Positions 8,973-18,162 are shown, counted from the first letter of the stretch. The stretch is DNA of 63,427 nt from BPJO01 sp037189665 (GCA_037189665.1 JBBCIV010000049.1:1-63427), one strand, 5' to 3'. Translations and numbers: made by a program. Notes: generated by a model from the letters alone, not told the origin.

Positions 8973-9932
8973 TTACAGCCCGTCCATGAAGCGGTACACC
9001 TGATCGCTGAACCCGGGCAGGCCTTCGTGGCCGAAGTCGGGGAAGATCGAGAGCGACTTCTTGCTGGCGATCTTGTTGTACGCCGCGAACTGCGTGCTCG
9101 GCGGGCAGATCGTGTCCATCAGGCCGACGCCCATCAGCACCTCCGCCTTGATTCGCGGGGCGAGGTACTGCACGTCGATGTAGCCGAGGCGTTCGAAGAT
9201 CTCGTCCTCGCGCTGGTGCTGCGGATCGAAATGGCGGAAGAAGGTCTTCAGCTCGGCGTAGGCGTCCTTCGCCTGATCCATTTCCCACACGCGCCGGTAA
9301 TCGCACAGGAACGGGAACGTCGCGGCGACCCGCTTGATGCGGGGCTCGAGCGCGGCGCAGGCGAGCGTGAGCGCCCCGCCCTGGCTGCCGCCCTGCGCGC
9401 CGACGCGATCCCCATCGACGTAGGGCAGATTCATGACGATGCCGGCGAGCTGCGCAGTATCGAGGAAGATGTCGCGGAACAGCAGTTTGTCCGGCGCATC
9501 ATCCAGACCGCGGATGATGTGGCCGTGATGTGTATTGCCACGCACCTGGCCGGCGTCTTCCGACAGCCCGCCCTGGCCCCGGCAGTCCAGAGCCGCGACG
9601 ACGTAGCCGCGCGCGACCTGCGACAGCAGGCCGGACCAGTCGCCGGCGTTGCCGGTGTAACCGTGAAACTGCACGACCGCCGGCGTCTTTCCCTGAAGGG
9701 TTCGCGGCTTGAGCAGTTTCGCATGAACGCGGGCGCCACGAACGCCCGTGAAGTACAGGTGAAAGCACTCCGCGGCGGGCGTCTGGAAGTCGGCGGGCTT
9801 CAATTCGACCTGCGCCACGACCGATTTCATCTCCGCCAGCGCCCGGTCCCAATATTCGTCGAAGTCTGCTGGCCGGGGGTTGATACCCTTGTACTCGCGA
9901 AGCTTCTCCAGCGGCATGTCGATCAGCGGCAT
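8973..9932 (-). CDS. Acetyl xylan esterase / cephalosporin-C deacetylase family protein (CE7-like)
   Basis: 319 residues from the ATG at 9932, matching CE7 length. It deacetylates acetylated xylo-oligosaccharides and other small esters. Visible: N-terminal FDEYWDRAL segment, QFHGYTG oxyanion region, nucleophile GGSQGG (about residue 179), acid in LMDTICPPS (about 270) and catalytic His in FGHEGLPG (about 299). No signal peptide, so it is probably intracellular and acts on imported oligosaccharides. It lies downstream of a GNAT gene and a XylR-like regulator on the same strand, which suggests regulated hemicellulose or pectin deacetylation. Confidence 0.88.
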   Translation of the reverse strand: MPLIDMPLEKLREYKGINPRPADFDEYWDRALAEMKSVVAQVELKPADFQTPAAECFHLYFTGVRGARVHAKLLKPRTLQGKTPAVVQFHGYTGNAGDWSGLLSQVARGYVVAALDCRGQGGLSEDAGQVRGNTHHGHIIRGLDDAPDKLLFRDIFLDTAQLAGIVMNLPYVDGDRVGAQGGSQGGALTLACAALEPRIKRVAATFPFLCDYRRVWEMDQAKDAYAELKTFFRHFDPQHQREDEIFERLGYIDVQYLAPRIKAEVLMGVGLMDTICPPSTQFAAYNKIASKKSLSIFPDFGHEGLPGFSDQVYRFMDGL

Positions 9933-10009
9933 AGTGCGGAATCCTTTATGGGTAATGGAGTTAAAATCGTACCACCCGCCGCCGATCCCGCAAATGCCGG
10001 CAGCGTCGA

Positions 10010-10546
10010 TCAATCCCGCTGGAACGCCTCGCGCGTCAGTTCATACGCGTGCCAGCGATTGCCGCCGCCCTCGCCGCTGCGCACGTAGAGCAGCCCGGAT
10101 TTCTCCGCCACGCGAACGGAAGCGAGGTTTTCCGCATCCATCCCGGCGTGGATGCGATTCAGCTTCAGCACGTCGAAGCCATATCGCACGAATGCCTGGC
10201 CCGCCTCGGTCGCGAGACCGCGGTTCCAATATGGCCGGGCAAGGTAATAGGCCAGCACCGCCTCGCCGGGCACGATCTCGTTGCTGCCGTCCGCCCGATA
10301 CGGATACAGCCCGCAACGGCCAACATAGCGGTTGTCCGGCTTGTAAAGGGTGGCGAGCAATCCCACCGGCTTGGGCACCATCGCCCCTTGGTGAAAGCTT
10401 CTCTCGATCTCGGCGCGCGGATGCACCTTCTGCTTGCCGCGGTAGACCGGGTCGGACTCCATCTCACAGTACGCCTCGAAATCCTCGATCGCGTGATGGC
10501 GGAACAGGAGCCGCTCGGTTTCGAGGATGGGCGTCGGCGTCGGCAT
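10010..10546 (-). CDS. GNAT family N-acetyltransferase (RimJ/RimL-like)
   Basis: 178 residues from the ATG at 10546. It has the Acetyltransf_3 layout: the ETERLLFRHH first strand, WNRGLATEAGQAFVRYGF acetyl-CoA loop, and the RIHAGMDAENLASVRVAEKSG helix typical of RimJ/RimL-type enzymes. It would acetylate an amine, possibly a protein N-terminus or a small metabolite. The start is two bases downstream of the XylR-like gene's stop, so the pair is almost certainly co-transcribed. The metabolic target cannot be read from the sequence. Confidence 0.85.
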   Translation of the reverse strand: MPTPTPILETERLLFRHHAIEDFEAYCEMESDPVYRGKQKVHPRAEIERSFHQGAMVPKPVGLLATLYKPDNRYVGRCGLYPYRADGSNEIVPGEAVLAYYLARPYWNRGLATEAGQAFVRYGFDVLKLNRIHAGMDAENLASVRVAEKSGLLYVRSGEGGGNRWHAYELTREAFQRD

Positions 10547-10548
10547 GA

Positions 10549-11715
10549 TCACACCTTTCCGCCCGCGCGGGCGGTGCGGCGCCAAGCGCCGGGGGTCATG
10601 TTGGTGACGCGGTGGAACAGGCCGGCGAGGTATTGCGCGGTGGAGAAGCCGGTCATCTCGGCGATCTTCTCGAGCTTGTAGTCGCTGTTGAGCAGGAGTT
10701 CCTTCACGCGTTCGAGCTGCACTCGGCGGATCTCCTCGTGCGGCGGGCGGCCGATGGCTTCGCGGAAGCGCATCTCGAACGCCCGGCGGGAGAGCGCCAA
10801 CGTGTCGAGCACGTCCTGCACGCGAATGCCGTGGCAGGCGTTCTCACGGATGTAGCGGACGGCCTGCGCGATCTCGCGATCCTCGATCGACAGCAGATCC
10901 GTCGACTGCCGCGATTTCACGCCCAGCGGCGGAACGAGGATGTCGCCCGACTCCTTCTGGCCGGAGAAGATGTGGTCGAGCAGCTGTGCCGCCTCGTACC
11001 CGATCCGGCGCGTATTATGGATGACCGACGACAGCGGCGGGTTCGCCAGTTCGCAGATCAGCTCGTCGTCGTTCACGCCGAGCACCGCGATCTCGTCCGG
11101 CACGGCCACGTTCGCGACGCGGCAGGCGTCCAGCACCTCCCGCGCACGGCCGTCGCTGCCGCAGAGCAGCGCGATCGGCTTGGGCAGCTCCTGAAGCCAC
11201 TTGCCAAGCTGCGTCAGCCGCAGCGTGCGCTCGGATGCGTCGTAAGCGGCCTGGTAAACCTCGCAGGTGAAGCCTTTGCTCGTCACCAATTCGGAAAACA
11301 GTCTTCCCGTGGGCGGCCAGACCACTTCGCCGGGATAGCCGCAGTAGGCGAAGCGCGTGAAGCCTCGCTCGCGCAGGTGGCCCATCGCAGTTTCGACTAG
11401 CGCCTGCTGGTCGGCCAACACCGTCGGGAACTTGCCGTTGCCGGGCGGCCCGGAAAGCGAGATGACGGGTTTGCCGGTTTTCTGCAGTGCGTCGATGAAC
11501 GCCTTGTCCTGGTGCGGCTGCACAATGATGCCGTCGCCGTTCCACTCTTCGATGGGAGGCAACGCGTGATGTATTTCGGTCGGCAGATGGAACAGCCACG
11601 GCCCGTGAAGCCGCGCGTAATCCGCCACGCCACGCAGGATGTTCCGGCCGTAAGAGCGAGTGGTTTCGATCAGGAGCGCGACGTTGTACAGCCGCTTGCG
11701 ACGAACCAAGGCCAT
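10549..11715 (-). CDS. XylR-type transcriptional regulator (LacI-like sugar-binding domain plus AraC HTH)
   Basis: 388 residues. Residues 8-275 resemble the periplasmic-binding/LacI ligand domain (VALLIETTRSYGRNILRGV; SGPPG; ALLCGSDGRAREVLDACR; AVLGVNDDEL). Residues 290-385 are an AraC-type double helix-turn-helix (DTLALSRRAFEMRFREAIGR and the KIAEMTGFSTAQYLAGLFHR second motif). This domain order is that of Escherichia coli XylR, a sugar-responsive activator. It is transcribed divergently from a second regulator of the same architecture, and the 155-bp gap between them holds several dyads. Ligand unknown; a plant-polysaccharide sugar is likely from context. Confidence 0.9.
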   Translation of the reverse strand: MALVRRKRLYNVALLIETTRSYGRNILRGVADYARLHGPWLFHLPTEIHHALPPIEEWNGDGIIVQPHQDKAFIDALQKTGKPVISLSGPPGNGKFPTVLADQQALVETAMGHLRERGFTRFAYCGYPGEVVWPPTGRLFSELVTSKGFTCEVYQAAYDASERTLRLTQLGKWLQELPKPIALLCGSDGRAREVLDACRVANVAVPDEIAVLGVNDDELICELANPPLSSVIHNTRRIGYEAAQLLDHIFSGQKESGDILVPPLGVKSRQSTDLLSIEDREIAQAVRYIRENACHGIRVQDVLDTLALSRRAFEMRFREAIGRPPHEEIRRVQLERVKELLLNSDYKLEKIAEMTGFSTAQYLAGLFHRVTNMTPGAWRRTARAGGKV

Positions 11716-11749
11716 ATCTCATCCAGTCTACCCGTCGTGCGCTAGATCG

Positions 11750-11776
11750 CAATTCGTTTACGTGGAATTGTAATTC
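11750..11776. promoter_or_regulatory. Candidate operator dyads in the divergent regulator promoter
   Basis: CAATTC and GAATTG form an inverted repeat with a 9-base spacer (11750-11770), and GAATT-GT-AATTC (11765-11776) is a second overlapping palindrome. They lie 35-60 bases from the minus-strand XylR-like start. Position and symmetry suit a regulator site, but no match to a known operator is claimed. Confidence 0.4.
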
Positions 11777-11838
11777 GTGGTGCTGCGCAGAGTTACAACT
11801 TTTTGACGCAATTTTGAACAATCTGCCGCCGGCAAATT

Positions 11839-11856
11839 GTGCAAGATTCGTTGCAC
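11839..11856. promoter_or_regulatory. Candidate operator (6-6-6 inverted repeat)
   Basis: GTGCAA-GATTCG-TTGCAC is a perfect inverted repeat with six-base arms and a six-base spacer, just upstream of the GGAG ribosome site of the plus-strand XylR-like gene. A similarly sized dyad, CGCAAT-TTCAAG-ATTGCG, occurs in the pectin operon promoter at 34786-34803. Autoregulation is a reasonable inference. Confidence 0.4.
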
Positions 11857-11870
11857 GGAGATCAAGGCGG

Positions 11871-13151
11871 ATGTTCGACACTTCTAAATCATTCTCAGAC
11901 GGCATTTCCACCCCCTTTTCCACCCAACCGAGCCACTCGACGACGGCGAACGTCTCGGGATCGCGCCACGACGAACGGCCGATGAAGCACGTCGCGCTGC
12001 TCATCGCATCGGCGGGCGCGTATGGACGAGGGATCCTCAGCGGCATCGCGGCGTACAACCGCAAGCACGGCGGCTGGTCGATTTTCTTTCGGCCGCGCGG
12101 GCTCAACGAGCCGCTGCCCAAGTGGATCGGCAAGTGGAAAGGCGACGGCATCATCGCCGGCATCGATAACGCCGAGGTCGCGCAGCAACTGATCAAGGGA
12201 CGCATCCCGACGGTCAACCTGCGCGGCACGCTGTCGGCGCTCCCGATCCCCTACGTCTCGACCGACAACAACGCCGTCGCACAGCTTGCGGCCGAGCATC
12301 TGCTCGAACGCGGGGTGCGGAACTTCGGCTTCGTCGGCAAGCGAATCGGCACCAACCCGTCGCTCGACCTGCGCGGCGCCACCTTCCGCCACCAGGTCGA
12401 ATCGCACGGCCACGTCTGCCACTGGTTCCACGGCGACGACTTCGAGGCCCGCGGATGGGAAGTCGAACAGCACGAGCTGACCGAGTGGGTCCGATCGCTG
12501 CCCAAGCCGGTCGGCATCATGGCGTGCAACGACGAGCGCGGCCTGCAGGTGCTCGACGCCTGCCAGCGCGCCGGCGTCAGCGTGCCGGACGAGGTGGCGG
12601 TCATCGGCGTCGATAACGACGTCTGCCTCTGCGACCTCAGCGGCCCGCCGCTCACCAGCGTGGACGTCAACGCCGAGATGGTCGGCTACAAGGCCGCCGA
12701 GATGCTCGACCGAATGATGCAGGGGCAGAAGGTGACCGAACATGAGACGCTCGTCGCGCCGCGTTCCGTAGTGACGCGTCGTTCGACCGACGTCGTCGCC
12801 AGCGAAGACGAGGAGGTCTCGCGTGCGATCAGCTACATCCGCGCCCACGCCTTCAAGCGCATCCACGCCGCCGACGTGCTGAAGTACCTGGGCGTATCGC
12901 GCACCAGCCTTCAACAGCGCATGAAGGCCCTCACCGGCCGCACGATCCATCAGGAAGTGCAGCATGTCCGCCTTCAGCGGGCGCAGGATTTGCTCGCCAC
13001 CTCGACGATGACGATCAAGCGCGTGGCGCGCGAAAGCGGGTTCGCCAGCGTGCAGTACATGACGCGCGTCTTCCACGCCCAGATCGGGGAGACGCCAGCC
13101 CGATACCGCAACCAGCGAGCGGTAAACCAGGTCGTCACCAACGCCGGCTGA
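11871..13151 (+). CDS. XylR-type transcriptional regulator, second paralogue
   Basis: 426 residues from the ATG at 11871, which has a GGAG ten bases upstream. The conserved part begins at the internal ATG at 11982 (MKHVALLIASAGAYGRG), so about 37 N-terminal residues may be untranslated or non-conserved. Ligand-binding domain about residues 38-300 (PKPVGIMACNDERGLQVLDAC; VAVIGVDND), AraC HTH about 325-420 (LKYLGVSRTSLQQRMKALTG; RVARESGFASVQYMTRVFH). Paralogous to the divergently transcribed regulator at 10549-11715; the two probably arose by duplication and may answer to related sugars. It ends at a strong intrinsic terminator that overlaps the 3' end of the convergent GH2 gene. Confidence 0.88.
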   Translation: MFDTSKSFSDGISTPFSTQPSHSTTANVSGSRHDERPMKHVALLIASAGAYGRGILSGIAAYNRKHGGWSIFFRPRGLNEPLPKWIGKWKGDGIIAGIDNAEVAQQLIKGRIPTVNLRGTLSALPIPYVSTDNNAVAQLAAEHLLERGVRNFGFVGKRIGTNPSLDLRGATFRHQVESHGHVCHWFHGDDFEARGWEVEQHELTEWVRSLPKPVGIMACNDERGLQVLDACQRAGVSVPDEVAVIGVDNDVCLCDLSGPPLTSVDVNAEMVGYKAAEMLDRMMQGQKVTEHETLVAPRSVVTRRSTDVVASEDEEVSRAISYIRAHAFKRIHAADVLKYLGVSRTSLQQRMKALTGRTIHQEVQHVRLQRAQDLLATSTMTIKRVARESGFASVQYMTRVFHAQIGETPARYRNQRAVNQVVTNAG

Positions 13152-13176
13152 GCCGATTGTTCCGATCGAAAAGCAA

Positions 13177-15486
13177 TCAGGCGTCCTGCACGCGTTCCCT
13201 CAAGGAAACCGTGCAGGACGCCAGTTTTTTGGAGGCCGCCCGTAGCGTCACCGGCCCCTCGCCGCGCTGAACGATCGCCTGCGCCAGCCCGTTGAACAGC
13301 GATCGCGACGACGCCTGATCCGGCTCGTGCGAACTCGGATCGCCGTTCCCCACGCCCAGGAGGCGGCCGCCGCCTTCGAGGGTGAACTCGACGAAGTCGT
13401 TCGCCGTCGGCACGATGCGCCCCTCCGCGTCGACGGCGCGGACGGCGACGATCGCGATGTCGCGGAAATCGGCGGCCTCGTCGATCAGTTCCAGCCGTGC
13501 GGCTTCGCCGGTCGTTTCGACGCGCGTTCGCCGAAGTTCGACGCCGTCGCGATGGCCGACCGCTTCGAGCATGCCGGGCGTGTAGTTCACGCTCCACGCC
13601 ACATGCGAGTTCCGCGGCACCTCCCGCCGGCCAAGCGAGGCGCCGTTGAGGAAGAGTTCGACGCTATCGCAGTTGGTGAAGCATCGCACGTCGATCGCCT
13701 CGCCATCGCGGCCGGGCCAGTTCCAGTGGGGGAACAGGTGCAGCACCGGATCGCCGCCCCACCACGCCTTGTAATAGTAGAAGTTGTCCTTCGGAAAGCC
13801 GCACATGTCCATCAGCCCGAAGTGCGATGCCGTGCACGGCCACTTGTACGGGATCGGCTCGCCGAAGTAATCAAACCCCGTCCACACAAATCCCCCCGCC
13901 AGCCACGGCCGCTCGGCAAAGAACGTCCACCACTTCTCGGCGGTGGAGCCCCACTTGGGCGTGCGCCTGTCGTACGCGCTTACGTAGCCGCGTTCCGCAT
14001 CGTCAATATAGATGCCGCGCGTGCACACCGTGCTCGCCTCCTCACTTCCGACGATCGGCCGATGCGGGTTGCGCTCGCGCCACTTGAGGATGTCGCCCAC
14101 GCCGATGTAGTTCCACCCGTGCACGTCCACCACGTGCATGAAGCCTTCGTTGAAGCCGCGGTCGTGCATCGCGCTGGTGACGGCCCGCGTCGGGTCCAGC
14201 TCATGGCACGCGCGGGCCAGCGTTTTGCCGATCCGCTCGCCGGTGATCGACCACTGCACGGTGTGCTCTTCGTTGCCCAGCGACCAGAGGATGACGCTCG
14301 GGTGGTTGCGGTCGCGCTTCACCATCGCCCTCAACTGCCCCTCGAACTCCGGCCCGCCGCCGGCCAATCGATTCTCGGCCATGACGAGCAGGCCGAGGCG
14401 GTCACATTCATCCAGCACCTCCGGCGCAACCGCGTAATGCGAACACCGATAGGCGTTGCTGCCCATCGCCTTGAGCTTGCGCAGCCGCCAGAAATGCAGT
14501 TCGTCCGGCACAGCCGTGCCGACGCCGGCGTGTTGCTGGTGGTTGCAGGTGCCCTTGATCTTCACGGGCAGATCGTTCAGGAAAAATCCCTCGTTCGCAT
14601 CCCACCGCAACGTGCGAACGCCAAACGTCGTCTGATGCCGGTCCACCACCTGTCCGCCGGACTCGATTTCGGTCTGAAGTGAATAGAGATTGGGCGTTTC
14701 ACACGACCAAAGCCGTGCATCGGGAACGGAGATCGCGTGAACGACCTCCACGCTTTGCCACGGATCGAGGATGTGCATCGAACTGCTGACGAGCGATTCC
14801 ACCGTCGAACGCAGGGTAAACATCGCCTGTGTGTCAGATTCGTTGGCCACGGTCGTTCGCGCCGTGACCGTCGCAGTTTTTCCGATCACTTCGGTCGTGA
14901 CAAACGTGCCCGACGGCGCAACGTGCAGCGGCGCAGTCTTGGTCAGCCAGACGTGCCGATAAATGCCCGCGCCCTCGTACCACCACCCTTCCCAACTGCT
15001 GGCGTCACAGCGAACGACAAGCGTGTTCCTCCCGCCATAGACGAGGTGATCGGTGACGTCGAAGCGGAAGGACGTGTGGCCCGACTCATGCCTGCCAATG
15101 CGATGGCCGTTGATCCAGACGACGCTGTCGCGGAACACCCCGTCAAACTCCACCGCGATGCGCCGGCCGAGGTCAGCTTCGGGGATGTCGAAGCCGGTTC
15201 GATACCAGCCAACGCTGTGCTCCGGGTGATCGGGCCCGATGGCGCGAAACCCATGCTCGGCCAATTCCTTGCCGCCGTCGGGATCGAGCGGAAGTTCGAT
15301 CGCCCAGTCGTGCGGAAGCTCAACCGTACGCCAGCCGGAATCGTCGAACGACGGGCTTGCCGCCCCCCGGCCTTCGCCCGCCTTCACCAACGACCTGTCG
15401 CGGCGGAAATCGAAATCCTTCGACCCGTCCGACGCATGGCCGAGGGCAAACCGCCATCCCTTATCCAACGATGTTCGCTCGCGCAT
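13177..15486 (-). CDS. Glycoside hydrolase family 2 protein (beta-galactosidase-like)
   Basis: 769 residues. Domain order fits GH2: sugar-binding jelly roll (about 40-200; WYRTGFDIPE, DGVFRDSVVWINGHRIGRHESG), immunoglobulin-like domain (about 205-310), TIM barrel (about 310-600) and C-terminal beta domains. Candidate acid/base Glu in LWSLGNEEHT (about residue 404) and nucleophile Glu in IVGSEEAST (about 482). Retaining enzyme acting on beta-galactosides or related beta-linked sugars such as pectin side chains. No signal peptide, so probably cytoplasmic or non-classically exported. Convergent with the XylR-like gene; its last codons contain that gene's terminator. Exact specificity (galactosidase, glucuronidase, mannosidase) cannot be read from motifs alone. 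Confidence 0.88.
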   Translation of the reverse strand: MRERTSLDKGWRFALGHASDGSKDFDFRRDRSLVKAGEGRGAASPSFDDSGWRTVELPHDWAIELPLDPDGGKELAEHGFRAIGPDHPEHSVGWYRTGFDIPEADLGRRIAVEFDGVFRDSVVWINGHRIGRHESGHTSFRFDVTDHLVYGGRNTLVVRCDASSWEGWWYEGAGIYRHVWLTKTAPLHVAPSGTFVTTEVIGKTATVTARTTVANESDTQAMFTLRSTVESLVSSSMHILDPWQSVEVVHAISVPDARLWSCETPNLYSLQTEIESGGQVVDRHQTTFGVRTLRWDANEGFFLNDLPVKIKGTCNHQQHAGVGTAVPDELHFWRLRKLKAMGSNAYRCSHYAVAPEVLDECDRLGLLVMAENRLAGGGPEFEGQLRAMVKRDRNHPSVILWSLGNEEHTVQWSITGERIGKTLARACHELDPTRAVTSAMHDRGFNEGFMHVVDVHGWNYIGVGDILKWRERNPHRPIVGSEEASTVCTRGIYIDDAERGYVSAYDRRTPKWGSTAEKWWTFFAERPWLAGGFVWTGFDYFGEPIPYKWPCTASHFGLMDMCGFPKDNFYYYKAWWGGDPVLHLFPHWNWPGRDGEAIDVRCFTNCDSVELFLNGASLGRREVPRNSHVAWSVNYTPGMLEAVGHRDGVELRRTRVETTGEAARLELIDEAADFRDIAIVAVRAVDAEGRIVPTANDFVEFTLEGGGRLLGVGNGDPSSHEPDQASSRSLFNGLAQAIVQRGEGPVTLRAASKKLASCTVSLRERVQDA
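13181..13230 (+). terminator. Intrinsic terminator of the XylR-like gene, embedded in the GH2 3' coding end
   Basis: Perfect 12-bp arms (13181-13192 and 13210-13221, GCGTCCTGCACG and its complement), with partial extra pairing inside the loop, are followed after three bases by six T's at 13225-13230. It lies 30 bases after the regulator's stop. The same DNA encodes the last residues of the convergent GH2 enzyme. Confidence 0.75.
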
Positions 15487-15611
15487 CCTTCGCCTTTCTT
15501 ACAGCCGATCCGATTGTGACATCGCCCGGCGTCGCTGTCAGCGGGGACGGGTAATGGTGCAATGTAAACGCCGGTCCATCCAATCATTTCCAGCCCGCAA
15601 AACCACGCCGT

Positions 15612-15627
15612 TTGCGCCCGTTCGCAA
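15612..15627. promoter_or_regulatory. Candidate operator upstream of the PL1 operon
   Basis: TTGCG-CCCGTT-CGCAA is an inverted repeat with 5-base arms and a 6-base spacer. It lies 79 bases before the DUF3826 start, in the 219-bp gap between the divergent GH2 and DUF3826 genes. Spacer length matches the dyads at 11839 and 34786, but the half-sites point the other way, so shared recognition is uncertain. Confidence 0.25.
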
Positions 15628-15705
15628 TAATATTTCGCATTGTTGTAGTGGGCATTTTCTCAGCGCCAGCTACGCTAATGAAGGTCAACGCGGAGGCCCA
15701 TCCAC

Positions 15706-16326
15706 ATGAAGCTGGCTCGAACGATTTGCCTTACCTGCATTCTCTCGTCGGCGGCGGTTCTCAGTTCGGCGGAAGTATCGCCCAGCACCCAGCCGACCGC
15801 GGCGGACGTGGAGGCGGCGTACACCAAATCCATCAACGACCGTGCCGCGAAGATCGTCGCCGCGCTTGATATCGCCGACGAAGCCAAGGCCGCCCGCGTC
15901 ACCCAGACCATCGCCGACCAATATCGCGCCCTCCGCGACATCCACGACCAGAAAGACGGCATCGACGAAAAGCTGAAGGCACGCCACGACGTTTACCTCG
16001 CCAGCCTCGCTGCCGACCTCGATGCGTCGCAGGTCGAGAAGGTGAAGGACGGCATGACCTACAACGTCGTCAACATCACCTACAAGGGCTATCAGGACAT
16101 GTTGCCGACCCTGACCGAGCCGCAGAAGGAATACATCCTCGACACGTTGAAGGAAGCGCGCGAATTGGCGATGGACCAGGGCACCAGCGACGCCAAGCAC
16201 AAGGTGTTCGGCAAGTACAAGGGCCGCATCACCAACTTCCTGGCGAAGGAAGGCTACGACCTGAAGGCGGCCAGCAAGGAATGGGCCGAGCGGCGCAAGG
16301 CGGCGGCGAACAACAGTAAAAAATAA
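15706..16326 (+). CDS. DUF3826 family exported protein
   Basis: 206 residues with a signal peptide ending near SSAEVS (residues 1-23). The rest is charged and helical: INDRAAKIVAALDIADEAKAARV, then VVNITYKGYQDMLPTL and a C-terminal EWAERRKAA segment. This matches DUF3826, a family commonly found beside pectate lyases in Bacteroidota and Planctomycetota, with unknown function. A GGAGG ribosome site lies nine bases upstream. It is the first gene of an apparent seven-gene operon and sits 38 bp before the PL1 lyase, suggesting an accessory role in pectin breakdown such as binding, chaperoning or a peptide factor. Confidence 0.85.
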   Translation: MKLARTICLTCILSSAAVLSSAEVSPSTQPTAADVEAAYTKSINDRAAKIVAALDIADEAKAARVTQTIADQYRALRDIHDQKDGIDEKLKARHDVYLASLAADLDASQVEKVKDGMTYNVVNITYKGYQDMLPTLTEPQKEYILDTLKEARELAMDQGTSDAKHKVFGKYKGRITNFLAKEGYDLKAASKEWAERRKAAANNSKK

Positions 16327-16364
16327 TGCGAGCGCTGGCGCGTTTGTTTTCCGGAATACACACT

Positions 16365-18134
16365 ATGACCTTCCGCAAGCTGATTCTCACGTTCGCTGTT
16401 GCCGGTGTTTCGACGGCGATGGCGCAATACCCGACCATTCCATCGGAAATCAAAGCGACCGCTGAGGCGAAGAAGGCCGCCGCGGATAAGCGGTCGGACG
16501 AGGCGTTTGAAAAAGCCCTCCCCGCCATCCTCGAAGGCGAGAAGAACGGCAAGCCCTATCGCCCCTGGGCCAGCCATCCGATGGATCTCGTTCAGGAAAA
16601 AATCCCCGCCTTCCCCGGCGCCGAAGGCGGCGGCATGTACACCGCCGGCGGGCGCGGCGGGAAGGTGTTCGTCGTCACCAGCCTGGAAGACGCCGGCCCC
16701 GGCACCTTCAGGGAAGCCTGCGAGGCCGGCGGGCCGCGAATCGTGGTGTTCAACGTCGCGGGCGTCATCAGGCTGAAGGACCGCATTCGCATCCGCGCGC
16801 CTTACATCACCATCAACGGCGCCACCGCGCCGGGCGACGGCGTGTGCATCGCCGGCAACACGGTGGAACTCGAGTCGCACGACATCATCGTCCGCCACAT
16901 GCGGTTCCGCCGCGGCGAGACGGACATGGGCGACCGCAACGATTCGATCGGCGGCAATCCGACCGGCAACGTGATGATCGATCACGTCTCGGCGTCGTGG
17001 GGCCTGGACGAGAACATGTCCATGTACCGCCACATGACCGACGTGCGGCCGTACCTCGACAACCCCTACGTGCGATCGAAGTACCGCGACATGCACAGCC
17101 CGAAAGATCCGAACGTCGATCTGAAGCTCCCGACCGTCAACATCACCATCCAGAACTCGATCTTCTCCGAAGGGCTGAACACCTATCACCACGCCTTCGG
17201 ATCGACCGTCGGCGGGCGCAACAGCACGCTGCACCATAACCTGTGGGCCTGCAATACCGGCCGCAATCCGTCGATCGGCATGGACGGCGATTTCACCCTC
17301 GCCAACAACGTGATTTTCAACTGGCGTCACCGCACCGTGGACGGCGGCGACCACCTGTCGAACTACAACCTCATCAATAACTACTTCAAGCCCGGCCCCG
17401 CCACGCCGAGCAGCCCGATCTCGCACCGCCTGCTCAAGCCCGAACAACGCCGCGGCAAGGGTGTGCCGAAAGACTACGGCCGGGCGTACGTCAACGGCAA
17501 CGTCGTCGAGGGCAACGACGCCGTCACCCAGGACAACTGGAACGGCGGCGTGCAGGTCGACCTGGCCGACAACGACGGACGCGATCCGAAGGAAATCCTC
17601 GCCGGCATCCGCGTGGAACGCCCCTTCTCCACCGCGCCCTTCACCGTCACCAGCGCTCAGGAAGCGTACGTCGCCGTGCTCGCCACCGTCGGCGCGACGC
17701 ATCCCGTTCGCGATGCGGTCGACGCCCGCGTGATCGAGACGGTCCGCACCGGCCAGCCCACCGCCAAGCCGCACGCCGAGATCGAAGCCGAACTAAGCCA
17801 AGCGGGCTACACCAAGGAAAAGATCGCCGAGCAGATCGAGCTGGTCTCCAAGGGCATCATTACCAACCCGATCCAGGTCGGCGGCTATCCGGAATACAAG
17901 GGCACGCCCTACACCGACGCCGACGGCGACGGCATGGACGACGCATGGGAACTGAAGGTCGGCCTCGACCCCGCCAACCCCGCCGACGCCGCCAAGGATA
18001 TGAACGGCGACGGCTACACAAACATCGAAGATTTCCTGAACGGCACCGATCCGAAAGCGAAGGTCGACTGGACCGATCTGCGCAACAACATCGATCCGCG
18101 CAAGGCCCCGAAACCGCAGGTGACGAGCAACTAG
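16365..18134 (+). CDS. Secreted polysaccharide lyase (pectate lyase, PL1-like) with calcium-repeat tail
   Basis: 589 residues from the ATG at 16365; signal peptide MTFRKLILTFAVAGVSTAMA. Right-handed parallel beta-helix region about 85-450: FPGAEGGGMYTAGGRGGKVF, TINGATAPGDGV, HDIIVRHMRFRRG, MIDHVSASWGLDE, resembling the pectate lyase superfamily that cleaves polygalacturonate by calcium-assisted beta-elimination. The C-terminus carries thrombospondin-3/dockerin-like acidic loops (DADGDGMDD, DMNGDGYTN). Co-transcribed with DUF3826 upstream and a predicted glycosidase downstream. The catalytic Arg and exact PL1 subfamily cannot be fixed by eye. Confidence 0.85.
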   Translation: MTFRKLILTFAVAGVSTAMAQYPTIPSEIKATAEAKKAAADKRSDEAFEKALPAILEGEKNGKPYRPWASHPMDLVQEKIPAFPGAEGGGMYTAGGRGGKVFVVTSLEDAGPGTFREACEAGGPRIVVFNVAGVIRLKDRIRIRAPYITINGATAPGDGVCIAGNTVELESHDIIVRHMRFRRGETDMGDRNDSIGGNPTGNVMIDHVSASWGLDENMSMYRHMTDVRPYLDNPYVRSKYRDMHSPKDPNVDLKLPTVNITIQNSIFSEGLNTYHHAFGSTVGGRNSTLHHNLWACNTGRNPSIGMDGDFTLANNVIFNWRHRTVDGGDHLSNYNLINNYFKPGPATPSSPISHRLLKPEQRRGKGVPKDYGRAYVNGNVVEGNDAVTQDNWNGGVQVDLADNDGRDPKEILAGIRVERPFSTAPFTVTSAQEAYVAVLATVGATHPVRDAVDARVIETVRTGQPTAKPHAEIEAELSQAGYTKEKIAEQIELVSKGIITNPIQVGGYPEYKGTPYTDADGDGMDDAWELKVGLDPANPADAAKDMNGDGYTNIEDFLNGTDPKAKVDWTDLRNNIDPRKAPKPQVTSN

Positions 18135-18162
18135 AAATGCCGCACGAATAAGTATGAACCCC

